Assembly: GCF_000685035.1 (NCBI RefSeq)
Contig: NZ_BAYB01000007.1
Span: 186,001-250,000 of the forward strand
Length of the DNA: 64,000 bases
Direction of reading: 5' to 3'
From: Paraburkholderia ferrariae NBRC 106233
Lineage (GTDB): Bacteria > Pseudomonadota > Gammaproteobacteria > Burkholderiales > Burkholderiaceae
This document shows positions 39,079 through 46,887 of the stretch, piece after piece; within the stretch, counting starts at the first letter, position 1, and every line of letters begins with the position of its first letter. The notes under the pieces are model-generated. The model did not search any database. It saw nothing but the letters and a program-made list of their open reading frames with translations, and was not told where the DNA came from. The translations under genes were made by a program, and so were the position numbers.

Positions 39079-39226
39079 TTAATTTTTGCGGTTGTTGCTC
39101 CAAACTCTCGCGGTGTCGCAGGTACTAAAGGCGGACACGGGACGTTCGCAGCAGTTGAGAAAAATGGATCCCGGGAGACCACGGTATTACGGTGGGACGC
39201 ACCATCAATTTAGTAAGGATATCGAA

Positions 39227-39661
39227 ATGTTTAATCTACGTGTTCTCTTCTGCCTTGTTCCCGTTGTCGTGACGGCGACAGTTCAACCCGCGTTTGCATC
39301 CGGACCCGACGACGCAAAAGGCCTGTGGCGCTCTGCGGACGGCAATGCCGTTATCGAATTCAAGGCATGTGCCGACGAACCCTCTTCGCTATGCGGCACG
39401 ATCGTCTGGGACAAGGATGCCGGCACGCCCATCGATGATTGCGGCGTACGTATTGCCAAGCTCAAGCACTATGACGATGACGCGTGGCGGGACGGATGGG
39501 TCTTCGACCCGCGCACTAACAAGCATTACAAGGGCGCAGTCCGCGTCAACAGCTCCGGTCTCGCCGTACGGGCGTTTATCGGCACGGAAATGCTGGGCGA
39601 AACAGAGCAGATGACTCGCGAACAGGTACTGCCGACGACGCCCGTTTGCAAAAAGAATTGA
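39227..39661 (+). CDS. DUF2147 domain-containing secreted protein
   Basis: This 144-residue protein has a signal peptide (residues 1-25, ending PAFAS) and the DUF2147 pattern GLWRSADGNAVIEF followed by SLCGTIVWDKD and DPRTNKHYKGAV. The family is periplasmic with a small beta-sandwich and no known enzyme activity. AAGGA precedes the ATG by 8 bases. It is followed after 25 bases by a TorF-type outer-membrane protein gene, so the pair may form part of an envelope import unit for the operon's substrate. Confidence 0.85.
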   Translation: MFNLRVLFCLVPVVVTATVQPAFASGPDDAKGLWRSADGNAVIEFKACADEPSSLCGTIVWDKDAGTPIDDCGVRIAKLKHYDDDAWRDGWVFDPRTNKHYKGAVRVNSSGLAVRAFIGTEMLGETEQMTREQVLPTTPVCKKN

Positions 39662-39686
39662 CGCGCGTTCCCACCGGAAGACCATC

Positions 39687-40574
39687 ATGACGAAATCCAC
39701 GCTTTCGACCCTCTGCCTCGGGCTGATACTTTCATCGGCCTTCTGCGCTAACGCACATGCCGACGATGTCGACATCGCCACATATTCAGTTGTTCCGTCC
39801 ATCAGCCTGTTGTCCGATGTCCGCACCCGAGGGGTTTCTGACTCGCTCGGCGGCCCCGGTGCAAAACTCTCGGTCGAGGTGGCCCATGAAAGCGGACTGG
39901 TTGCAATCGCCGAGATCAACAACGTTAGCCGCGAGGAATTCCCGAACGGAAACGGCACGGACATTACCTTCGCAGGTGGCTGGCGCTTCGGCAATCCGGA
40001 TAAATGGCATTTTGGTATCGGCCTCGCCACCGAAATTTTTCCCGGAGCTAACTTCGACTCGCCGCAATCCTTCGATTTCGTCAACCAGGTGCCCGCTAAT
40101 GTCACGAGCACCAACTACAACACCGACTATGTGGTCCTCGAGTTGGGCTACGATAAACTCCAGGGACGCGTGATCAGTGTTATCTCCAAGGATTATCGCG
40201 GGGCGAATACCGGTGGCGTGTGCGGCGCCATGCTGCAGTTCGACGCCAATCCCACACAAGCGCTGGAGTGCTATGCCAGAGGTAATCATGGATCGCGCGG
40301 TACATTGCTGTTCGACCTCGACTACGATTACGCGATACGCGGCGACACGACCCTGAAACTTCATACGGGGTATCAGAAGGTAGCGAATTTTCCCGAGGCC
40401 GACAGCTTTGACTACAGCATCGGAATAACGCACGTCAGATGGGGATTTGAGTGGAATCTCTCGTGGGTCGCGGCTATTGTTAGGACACCTGCTCTATACG
40501 CCGTTCAAGACGGCAGTTCCGTCAAATCGACGTCCACTCCGACAATCTTCGCGTCCGTCACACGAAAGTTCTAG
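39687..40574 (+). CDS. TorF family putative porin
   Basis: This 295-residue protein has a signal peptide ending NAHA and the family start DIATYSVVPSISLLSDVRTRGVSDS. Alternating beta-strand sequence follows to a terminal aromatic residue (SVTRKF). The family is annotated as putative outer-membrane porin or autotransporter-like beta barrel with unproven function. Two Cys residues near VCGAMLQFD and LECYARG could form a disulfide. Position between DUF2147 and an MFS permease suggests outer-membrane passage of the same compound. Confidence 0.8.
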   Translation: MTKSTLSTLCLGLILSSAFCANAHADDVDIATYSVVPSISLLSDVRTRGVSDSLGGPGAKLSVEVAHESGLVAIAEINNVSREEFPNGNGTDITFAGGWRFGNPDKWHFGIGLATEIFPGANFDSPQSFDFVNQVPANVTSTNYNTDYVVLELGYDKLQGRVISVISKDYRGANTGGVCGAMLQFDANPTQALECYARGNHGSRGTLLFDLDYDYAIRGDTTLKLHTGYQKVANFPEADSFDYSIGITHVRWGFEWNLSWVAAIVRTPALYAVQDGSSVKSTSTPTIFASVTRKF

Positions 40575-40651
40575 GACGCTGTCTGCCTCGGCTGATCGAG
40601 GACACTCATTCGGAAATTTCTTATTATCAGCTTTGACAGTCGGGGAAAGCC

Positions 40652-41824
40652 ATGCATTCCATTCAACCTACCGCGCTGAGCCGACAACACATTGTCGCGG
40701 CGCTATCGATAGGGTCGATTGCGCTGCTCATGGTGGGCCTGCAGCCGATTCTGCTCGGTGCAATGGTCGACACCAGGCACGCGTCCCTCGAGGGAGTCGG
40801 AGTCATCGCCATGAGCGAGATTGTCGCCCTCGGAATTGGTGTTGTACTCGGTGACGTACTGCTCCCCGTCAGCAGACTGCGCGCTATTACGCTGCTTGCC
40901 GCCATTATCATATCCGCTCTCGACGGGTTGACCGCGCTGCTCACGGGCGACATGTCGCTCGCGATAGTCCGCGCGGCAGCGGGGGTCGGCGAGGGCGTGC
41001 TCGTGTGGGTGACGACCTGTGTCATCGTCCGATCACGTACCGCCGACCGGATTGCCGGCATTTTTCTTACCGTCCAGACGTTAGCGCAGACTGGCGTTGC
41101 TGCAGTACTCGCCCGCGCAGTGATCCCTCACTGGAGCTGGCAAGGCGGCTTCGTTACGCTGTCTGCGGTAGCGCTCCTTCCGTGTGTGCTTTTGCTCTGG
41201 TTGCCGGGGAATCTAAAACCCCTTTCGCACCATGCGGGTCAACCGTTCGCCTGGTCCATCTCGGCCGCCACGCCGCTGCTGATATCTTTCGTCCAGATGG
41301 CGGCACTGGGTTCGTTATGGGCATATCTTGAGCCGATCGGTCAGCGCGCCGGTCTCAATGCTGAAGCGGCGCAGACTGCCGTCTCCGCTGTTCTCTTCAT
41401 GCAGGTAGTGGGCGGCGTCGTTTCGTCTGGTGCGGTGAGACACCTCGACAACATGAAGACGTTGACCGTCGGCGCAGTCGTAATCGCACTGATCCCGGTC
41501 GGCGTGATTACGCTTCCCTCCGGACACGTCGTCAGCTTTATCGCACTTTGCGGCGCGTTCGGTTTCGCGTGGCTGTTCCTGATGCCATTTCAAATCGGAC
41601 TGGCATTGCGGCTCGATACAAGCGGGCGCGTTGCCACTCTCACCCCCGGCGCTCAACTTCTGGGCACCGCCTTCGGGCCACTCGTCTCATCTCTCGTTGT
41701 GACAGGCGACGATGCCGGTCCGGTTCCTTACGTGACATTCGGTTTTGCCGTCAGCGCAATTGTCGTTGCGATTGCCGCACAAATGCTACGCCGACGTTCC
41801 CGGCGCACACCGCGGCACGCTTGA
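40652..41824 (+). CDS. MFS transporter
   Basis: This 390-residue permease has about 12 hydrophobic segments. GGGGA lies 5 bases before the ATG. It lacks the strict loop 2-3 motif but has the general major-facilitator repeat and is related to the truncated transporter at 30.1 kb. The gene ends 6 bases before the PLP enzyme gene, implying joint expression. Substrate is unknown; an import role for a hydroxy amino acid or sugar lactone is guessed from the two enzymes that follow. Confidence 0.82.
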   Translation: MHSIQPTALSRQHIVAALSIGSIALLMVGLQPILLGAMVDTRHASLEGVGVIAMSEIVALGIGVVLGDVLLPVSRLRAITLLAAIIISALDGLTALLTGDMSLAIVRAAAGVGEGVLVWVTTCVIVRSRTADRIAGIFLTVQTLAQTGVAAVLARAVIPHWSWQGGFVTLSAVALLPCVLLLWLPGNLKPLSHHAGQPFAWSISAATPLLISFVQMAALGSLWAYLEPIGQRAGLNAEAAQTAVSAVLFMQVVGGVVSSGAVRHLDNMKTLTVGAVVIALIPVGVITLPSGHVVSFIALCGAFGFAWLFLMPFQIGLALRLDTSGRVATLTPGAQLLGTAFGPLVSSLVVTGDDAGPVPYVTFGFAVSAIVVAIAAQMLRRRSRRTPRHA

Positions 41825-41830
41825 ATCTGA

Positions 41831-43024
41831 ATGTACATGAAGCTATACGACTATTATCGAACTGCGCTTGCCGGCCAGACATTGCCCGCAGCATTTATCG
41901 ATCTCGACAATTTAGCACTGAATCTCGAGCAACTCAGATGTCGCGCAGCAGGGTTGCCCATCCGTCTGGTTACCAAATCGGTGAGATCGCTTTCGATCAT
42001 CCGGCTGGCCCTCGCCGCAGGATCGTTCATGAGGGGGCTACTCTGTTATTCGCCGGTGGAAGCTGCATGGCTTTCGAGCGAAGGCTTCGACGATATCGTG
42101 GTTGCGTATCCGTCCGTGGAACCCGCAGACATTCGCGCTGTCGCGGTGCAGTTGCGCTCAGGACGCTCGATTACGCTGATGGTAGATAGCGCTGATCAGG
42201 TTGATCTGCTCGACGCGCTCGCAGGAAAAGAGAAAGTTGTCTTCCCGGTGGCGATCGATCTCGACATGTCTTCGAACTTCCCCGGGCTCTATTTTGGCGT
42301 GCATCGGTCGCCCGTGCGCGAAGCCGCGACTGCCGTTGCGCTCGCCGCCGAAATATCCCGTCGTTCCGGAGTGAGGTTGGATGGCCTGATGGGTTATGAA
42401 GGTCAGATTGCCGGACTGATGGACGCGGAGCCAGGGCGGAGATTGAAGAACCGCATCATTTGCCATTTAAAACACAGGTCGATCCGGGAAGTGACGCAGC
42501 GCCGTCAGCGCGTTGTGGAAGCGTTAGCCGAGGCTGGATACCGCTTGCGTTTTGTGAACGGAGGGGGAACGGGTAGTTTCGAAAGCACGAGCGGCGACAC
42601 CTCGGTAACTGAGCTGGCCGCCGGTTCGGGGCTGTATGCTCCGACGCTGTTCGATCACTATGCGACGTTCAAGGCGCTCCCTGCCGCCGGGTTCGCTCTC
42701 CCCATAACGCGATTGCCCATGCCGGGCATTGCGACATGCTCGGGTGGCGGATATATCGCCTCCGGTCCCGCCGGGAAGGACCGCCTTCCGCAGCCGTGGC
42801 TGCCTTCCGGCTGCTCGCTTATCGAACACGAGGCTGCCGGCGAAGTCCAGACCCCCGTGCGATATCCGCCTGACGTCGGATTCAGGACGGGCGATCTCGT
42901 GCTATTTCGACATGCCAAATCCGGTGAGTTGTGCGAGCGCTTTAACCACCTGCTGCTGATCAAGGATGGGCGCGTGGTCGACCGCGTCACCACTTATCGT
43001 GGCGACGGCAAGAACTTCTTCTGA
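41831..43024 (+). CDS. fold-type-III PLP enzyme, D-threonine aldolase/D-serine dehydratase-like
   Basis: This 397-residue protein has an alanine-racemase-type N-terminal barrel with the PLP lysine in RLVTKSVRS (about residue 50). Its C-terminal domain carries candidate metal ligands in FRHAKSGELCERFNH. This matches the D-threonine aldolase/D-3-hydroxyaspartate dehydratase group, often called amino acid deaminase/aldolase. It cleaves or dehydrates a D-beta-hydroxy amino acid. The ATG two codons later (41837) is an equally good start. It is followed after 36 bases by the lactone-oxidase-like gene, and the combination has no pathway I can name. Confidence 0.82.
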   Translation: MYMKLYDYYRTALAGQTLPAAFIDLDNLALNLEQLRCRAAGLPIRLVTKSVRSLSIIRLALAAGSFMRGLLCYSPVEAAWLSSEGFDDIVVAYPSVEPADIRAVAVQLRSGRSITLMVDSADQVDLLDALAGKEKVVFPVAIDLDMSSNFPGLYFGVHRSPVREAATAVALAAEISRRSGVRLDGLMGYEGQIAGLMDAEPGRRLKNRIICHLKHRSIREVTQRRQRVVEALAEAGYRLRFVNGGGTGSFESTSGDTSVTELAAGSGLYAPTLFDHYATFKALPAAGFALPITRLPMPGIATCSGGGYIASGPAGKDRLPQPWLPSGCSLIEHEAAGEVQTPVRYPPDVGFRTGDLVLFRHAKSGELCERFNHLLLIKDGRVVDRVTTYRGDGKNFF

Positions 43025-43060
43025 TTTCGCGAAAAATGCAGTCCCTGGAGAAAATTCACT

Positions 43061-44371
43061 ATGTGGAGTAACTGGTCCGGGTACGTCAGCAGCCCGAATG
43101 CGACGGTATCTACACCGGCGTCGTTCCCCGAGCTTGCCAGCCTGTTGCGACAGGCTGCACGCGGGAACAAGGCTGTGCGAGTCGTCGGTGCCGGACATTC
43201 ATTTTCGCCTTTGCTGCAGACCGATGGTTTGATCCTATCACTCGATAAGATGCAAGGCGTGGCCGAAATAGACCGGGCCACCGGCACTGCCCGCGTACGG
43301 GCGGGGACGCGCCTTTCGGCAATCGGCTCCGCGCTGGCTGCGGAGGGGCTTGCGATGGAAAATCTCGGCGACATCAACGTGCAATCGATTGCGGGTGCCA
43401 CCAGTACCGGCACGCATGGCACCGGAATCCTGCTTGGCAACGTGGCAACACAGATCGCCAGCATGAAGTTCATGACGGCCGAAGGCACGGAAGTGCAGGC
43501 GTCGCCTGGCGAGAACCCTGATCTCTTCGAAGGTGGAAGGATCGGCTTGGGCGCTCTCGGTGTGATAACCGAAATTGGCTTGAAGGTGGTACCTGCCTTC
43601 AGGCTGAAACTGGAGCGCGGCAAAATGAACTTCGACGAGTGCCTCGCGCGAGCCGCGTCGCTAGCAAAGCGACATCGTTCGTTTGAATTGTTCTGGTTGC
43701 CTCATACAGACTCAGTGTTGACGAAAGTATGGAACGTGACGGAGGAACCCATCACGCCAACCGGGTTGAAGCGATATGTTACCGAGGATCTTCTGGAAAA
43801 TTTTCTGTTCGGCTTGATCTGCCGACTCAGCAAATGGGCACCGTCGTCTTGCCCGTCGCTCAGTCGCCTATGTGCAGCATTTATCTCACCCGGCCAGCAC
43901 GTCGAGGCAAGCCATTTGATGTTGTCGACGGTACGACGCGTGCGCTTTAACGAAGCGGAGTGGTCAGTTCCCGCGGAGCGCGGCGCCGATGCATTGCGTG
44001 AAATCCGCGCATTTATCGAACGCAAAAGCTTCCCACTGATGTTCCCACTGGAATACCGATGGGTGCGGGGTGACAACATCTGGCTTAGCCCAAATTATGG
44101 GCGCGACAGTGTGCATATCTCGGTACACCAGTACCGAGGTATGCCTTACGAGCAGTATTTCGACGGAGTACAGGCAATTTGTCTCAATCATGGTGGAAGG
44201 CCGCATTGGGGCAAGGTGCATTCACTGGCAGCAAAGGATCTCGCCGGAATCTATCCACGCTGGGACGACTTTTTGGCTTTGCGTGAACGCATGGATCCCA
44301 AAGGCCGGTTCCTTACCCCATATTTACGCTCGCTGTTCGGTCTGCATAGTGCAAGGAATCAGCCGGGCTAG
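43061..44371 (+). CDS. FAD-linked aldonolactone oxidase-like protein (D-arabinono-1,4-lactone oxidase family)
   Basis: This 436-residue flavoprotein has the PCMH-type FAD domain with VVGAGHSFSPL (residues 41-51, His as possible covalent flavin site) and GATSTGTHGTG. The ALO C-terminal domain ends in HWGKVHSL and YPRWDDFLALRERMDPKG, where the HWxK pair lies at the flavin. Relatives oxidise sugar lactones or polyols (gulonolactone, arabinonolactone, alditol, xylitol oxidases). It ends the operon begun at 39.2 kb. The specific substrate is not decidable from sequence. Confidence 0.86.
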   Translation: MWSNWSGYVSSPNATVSTPASFPELASLLRQAARGNKAVRVVGAGHSFSPLLQTDGLILSLDKMQGVAEIDRATGTARVRAGTRLSAIGSALAAEGLAMENLGDINVQSIAGATSTGTHGTGILLGNVATQIASMKFMTAEGTEVQASPGENPDLFEGGRIGLGALGVITEIGLKVVPAFRLKLERGKMNFDECLARAASLAKRHRSFELFWLPHTDSVLTKVWNVTEEPITPTGLKRYVTEDLLENFLFGLICRLSKWAPSSCPSLSRLCAAFISPGQHVEASHLMLSTVRRVRFNEAEWSVPAERGADALREIRAFIERKSFPLMFPLEYRWVRGDNIWLSPNYGRDSVHISVHQYRGMPYEQYFDGVQAICLNHGGRPHWGKVHSLAAKDLAGIYPRWDDFLALRERMDPKGRFLTPYLRSLFGLHSARNQPG

Positions 44372-44471
44372 TACTACAGCCGTAGATACTAACCAACGGG
44401 CAGGGCACAACCACGGCGTCGATTTACCCCACTCCATCCGGCGATCGACGAACACGGCCCCGTCCGCGCCC

Positions 44472-44512
44472 GTCCGGTTTCCGGTCGGCCGTCCGGAAAC
44501 CGGACGGCCGAC
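44472..44512. promoter_or_regulatory. nested palindromes upstream of acetone carboxylase promoter, candidate activator sites
   Basis: Two overlapping perfect 13-bp inverted repeats share bases. GTCCGGTTTCCGG at 44472-44484 pairs with 44493-44505. GTCGGCCGTCCGG at 44484-44496 pairs with 44500-44512. They lie 108-148 bp before the sigma-54 promoter, the usual place for enhancer sites, so they are candidate binding sites for the AcxR-type activator. They are not followed by a T-tract, so a terminator for the preceding gene is less likely. Confidence 0.5.
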
Positions 44513-44619
44513 TTCATGCTGCTGCACGGCAAAGCCGGCTTCCCCGCCATCTCCCGCACGGCGTCCCGACCCGCGCCGATTGCCTTTGCCGTATTCCAGC
44601 GTGGTCTTGCACCGCACGA

Positions 44620-44635
44620 TGGTACGGTTGTTGCA
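44620..44635 (+). promoter_or_regulatory. sigma-54 (-24/-12) promoter of acxABC
   Basis: TGGTACG-GTTG-TTGCA differs from the consensus TGGCACG-N4-TTGCA by one base and keeps the invariant GG and GC with correct spacing. It lies 92 bp before the acxA start. The operon's own activator gene downstream belongs to the sigma-54-dependent class, which supports the call. Confidence 0.75.
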
Positions 44636-44727
44636 CTTCTATGCGCCGGCAGTGCCCATCAGGGCCGCCCCCCAACCGGCGCGCGAAGTTCCGCGCGTCT
44701 TGATTCCTAAAATGCGGAGACAGGTTC

Positions 44728-46887
44728 ATGGAAGTGCAATCCCCCGTGCAGGTGATGGGCATCGATGCCGGCGGCACGATGACCGATACCTTCTTCGTCC
44801 GCTCGGACGGACGCTTCGTGGTCGGCAAGGCCCAGAGCAATCCGGCCGACGAATCGCTCGCCATCTTCAACTCGTCGCAGGACGCGCTTGCGCACTGGCA
44901 GCGCGGCGCCGACGACGTCTATCCGGAACTGCTGACCTGCGTTTATTCGGGCACCGCCATGCTCAACCGCGTCGTGCAGCGCAAGGGCCTCGAAGTGGGT
45001 CTGATCGTGAACCGCGGCTTCGAGCACGTGCATTCGATGGGCCGTGCGATCCAGAGCTATCTCGGCTACGCGCTCGAAGAACGCATTCACCTCAACACGC
45101 ACCGCTACGACGAGCCGCTCGTGCCGCTCTCGCGCACGCGCGGCGTGACCGAGCGCACCGACGTGCAGGGCGAAATCGTGATCCCGCTGCGCGAACAGGA
45201 GGTCCGCCAGGCCGTGCGCGAGCTCGTCGACGCGGGCAGCAAGGCGCTCGTGATCGTGCTGCTGCAGTCGCACAAGAACGGCGCGAGCGAACGACGCGCG
45301 CGCGACCTCGCGCTCGACGAACTCAAGCAACTGGGCACCGAGCTGCCCGTGTTCGCCTCGGTCGATTACTATCCGCAGCGCAAGGAAAGTCATCGCATGA
45401 ACACGACCATCCTCGAGGCGTACGCGGCCGAGCCGTCGCGCCAGACGCTGCGGAAGGTCAGCGAGCGCTTTCACAGGCACGGCGCGAAATTCGATCTGCG
45501 CGTGATGGCCACGCACGGCGGCACGATCAGCTGGAAGGCGAGAGAGCTCGCGCGCACGATCGTTTCGGGGCCGATCGGCGGCGTGATCGGCTCGAAACTG
45601 CTCGGCGGCGCGCTCGGCTACGAGAACATCGCATGCTCGGACATCGGCGGCACCTCGTTCGACATGGCGCTCATCACGAAGGGCAACTTCACGATCGCCT
45701 CCGACCCGGACATGGCCCGGCTCGTGCTCTCGCTGCCGCTCGTCGCGATGGACTCGGTCGGGGCGGGCGCGGGCAGCTTCGTGCGACTCGACCCGTATAG
45801 CGGCTCGATCAAGCTCGGGCCCGACAGCGCCGGCTATCGCGTCGGCACCTGCTGGCCCGAGAGCGGGCTCGACACCGTCACGGTGTCCGACTGCCATGTC
45901 GTGCTCGGTTATCTGAATCCGGACAACTTTCTCGGCGGCGCGATCAAGCTCGACGTCAACCGCGCGCGACTGCACATCAAGGATCAGATCGCCGATCCGC
46001 TCGGCCTCTCGATCGAGGACGCGGCCGCCGGCGTGATCGAACTGCTCGATCTGCAACTGCACGAGTACCTGCGCTCGAACGTCAGCGCGAAGGGTTACAA
46101 CCCGACCGACTTCGTATGCTTCTCGTACGGCGGCGCCGGTCCCGTGCACACCTATGGCTACACGGAAGGGCTCGGCTTCAAGGACGTGATCGTGCCCGCG
46201 TGGGCTGCGGGCTTCTCGGCATTCGGCTGCGCCTGTGCGGACTTCGAGTACCGCTACGACAAGAGCGTCGATCTCGCGCTACCGCAGGGCGCACCGGACG
46301 CGGACAAGGCGCAGGCCGCGGCGACGATCCAGCAGGCGTGGTCCGAGCTCGCGGCCAAGGTGATCGAGGAATTCCGCATCAACGGCTTCAAGGCCGGGGA
46401 CGTGATCCTGCGGCCCGGCTATCGCATGCAATACATGGGACAGCTAAACGATCTCGAGATCGACTCGCCGATCGCCGCGGCCGGTACCACGCAGGACTGG
46501 GACCGCATCGTCGAGGCATTCGAGGACACCTATGGCCGCGTCTACGCGAGCTCGGCACGCTCGCCCGAGCTCGGCTTCTCGGTGACGGGCGCGATCATGC
46601 GCGGCATGGTGATCACGCAGAAGCCGGTATTGCCCGAGGACCCCGAAGCCGGCCCGACACCCCCCGGCGAGGCAAGGCTCGGCACGCGCCGCCTCTATCG
46701 CCACAAGACCTGGCACGAGGCCACGCTGTGGAAGATGGAAGCGCTCAAGCCCGGCAACACGATCGCCGGGCCCGCGATCATCGAATCGGACGCGACCACT
46801 TTCGTGGTGCCGCTCGGCTTCGCCACGACAATCGACAAGCACCGCCTGTTCCATCTGAAAGAAGTCCATCAAGGAGACGACGCATGA
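44728..46887 (+). CDS. acxA: acetone carboxylase beta subunit
   Basis: This 719-residue hydantoinase/oxoprolinase-type ATPase subunit has the N-terminal phosphate block GIDAGGTMTDTF (residues 11-22) and a second actin-like domain (CSDIGGTSFDMAL). The GGAGPVHTYGYTEGLG block follows. Acetone carboxylase converts acetone, bicarbonate and ATP to acetoacetate in an alpha2-beta2-gamma2 complex in the cytoplasm. GGAG lies 8 bases before the ATG. The stop overlaps acxB in an ATGA. The region from here to 52 kb is more GC-biased in codon use than 28-44 kb, by eye. Confidence 0.92.
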   Translation: MEVQSPVQVMGIDAGGTMTDTFFVRSDGRFVVGKAQSNPADESLAIFNSSQDALAHWQRGADDVYPELLTCVYSGTAMLNRVVQRKGLEVGLIVNRGFEHVHSMGRAIQSYLGYALEERIHLNTHRYDEPLVPLSRTRGVTERTDVQGEIVIPLREQEVRQAVRELVDAGSKALVIVLLQSHKNGASERRARDLALDELKQLGTELPVFASVDYYPQRKESHRMNTTILEAYAAEPSRQTLRKVSERFHRHGAKFDLRVMATHGGTISWKARELARTIVSGPIGGVIGSKLLGGALGYENIACSDIGGTSFDMALITKGNFTIASDPDMARLVLSLPLVAMDSVGAGAGSFVRLDPYSGSIKLGPDSAGYRVGTCWPESGLDTVTVSDCHVVLGYLNPDNFLGGAIKLDVNRARLHIKDQIADPLGLSIEDAAAGVIELLDLQLHEYLRSNVSAKGYNPTDFVCFSYGGAGPVHTYGYTEGLGFKDVIVPAWAAGFSAFGCACADFEYRYDKSVDLALPQGAPDADKAQAAATIQQAWSELAAKVIEEFRINGFKAGDVILRPGYRMQYMGQLNDLEIDSPIAAAGTTQDWDRIVEAFEDTYGRVYASSARSPELGFSVTGAIMRGMVITQKPVLPEDPEAGPTPPGEARLGTRRLYRHKTWHEATLWKMEALKPGNTIAGPAIIESDATTFVVPLGFATTIDKHRLFHLKEVHQGDDA

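Noticed and set aside
38885..39103. Minus-strand small frame before the DUF2147 gene
   Set aside because: No ribosome site, no hydrophobic or family pattern, and it overlaps the operator half-site.
44472..44512. Palindromes as an intrinsic terminator of the preceding operon
   Set aside because: The stems are strong but no T-tract follows, and position relative to the sigma-54 promoter fits activator sites better. Termination cannot be fully excluded.
44070..45800. Plus-strand frame running from the lactone oxidase gene into acxA
   Set aside because: The translation is extremely Arg-, Ala- and Gly-rich with no family features and overlaps two well-supported genes in other frames.
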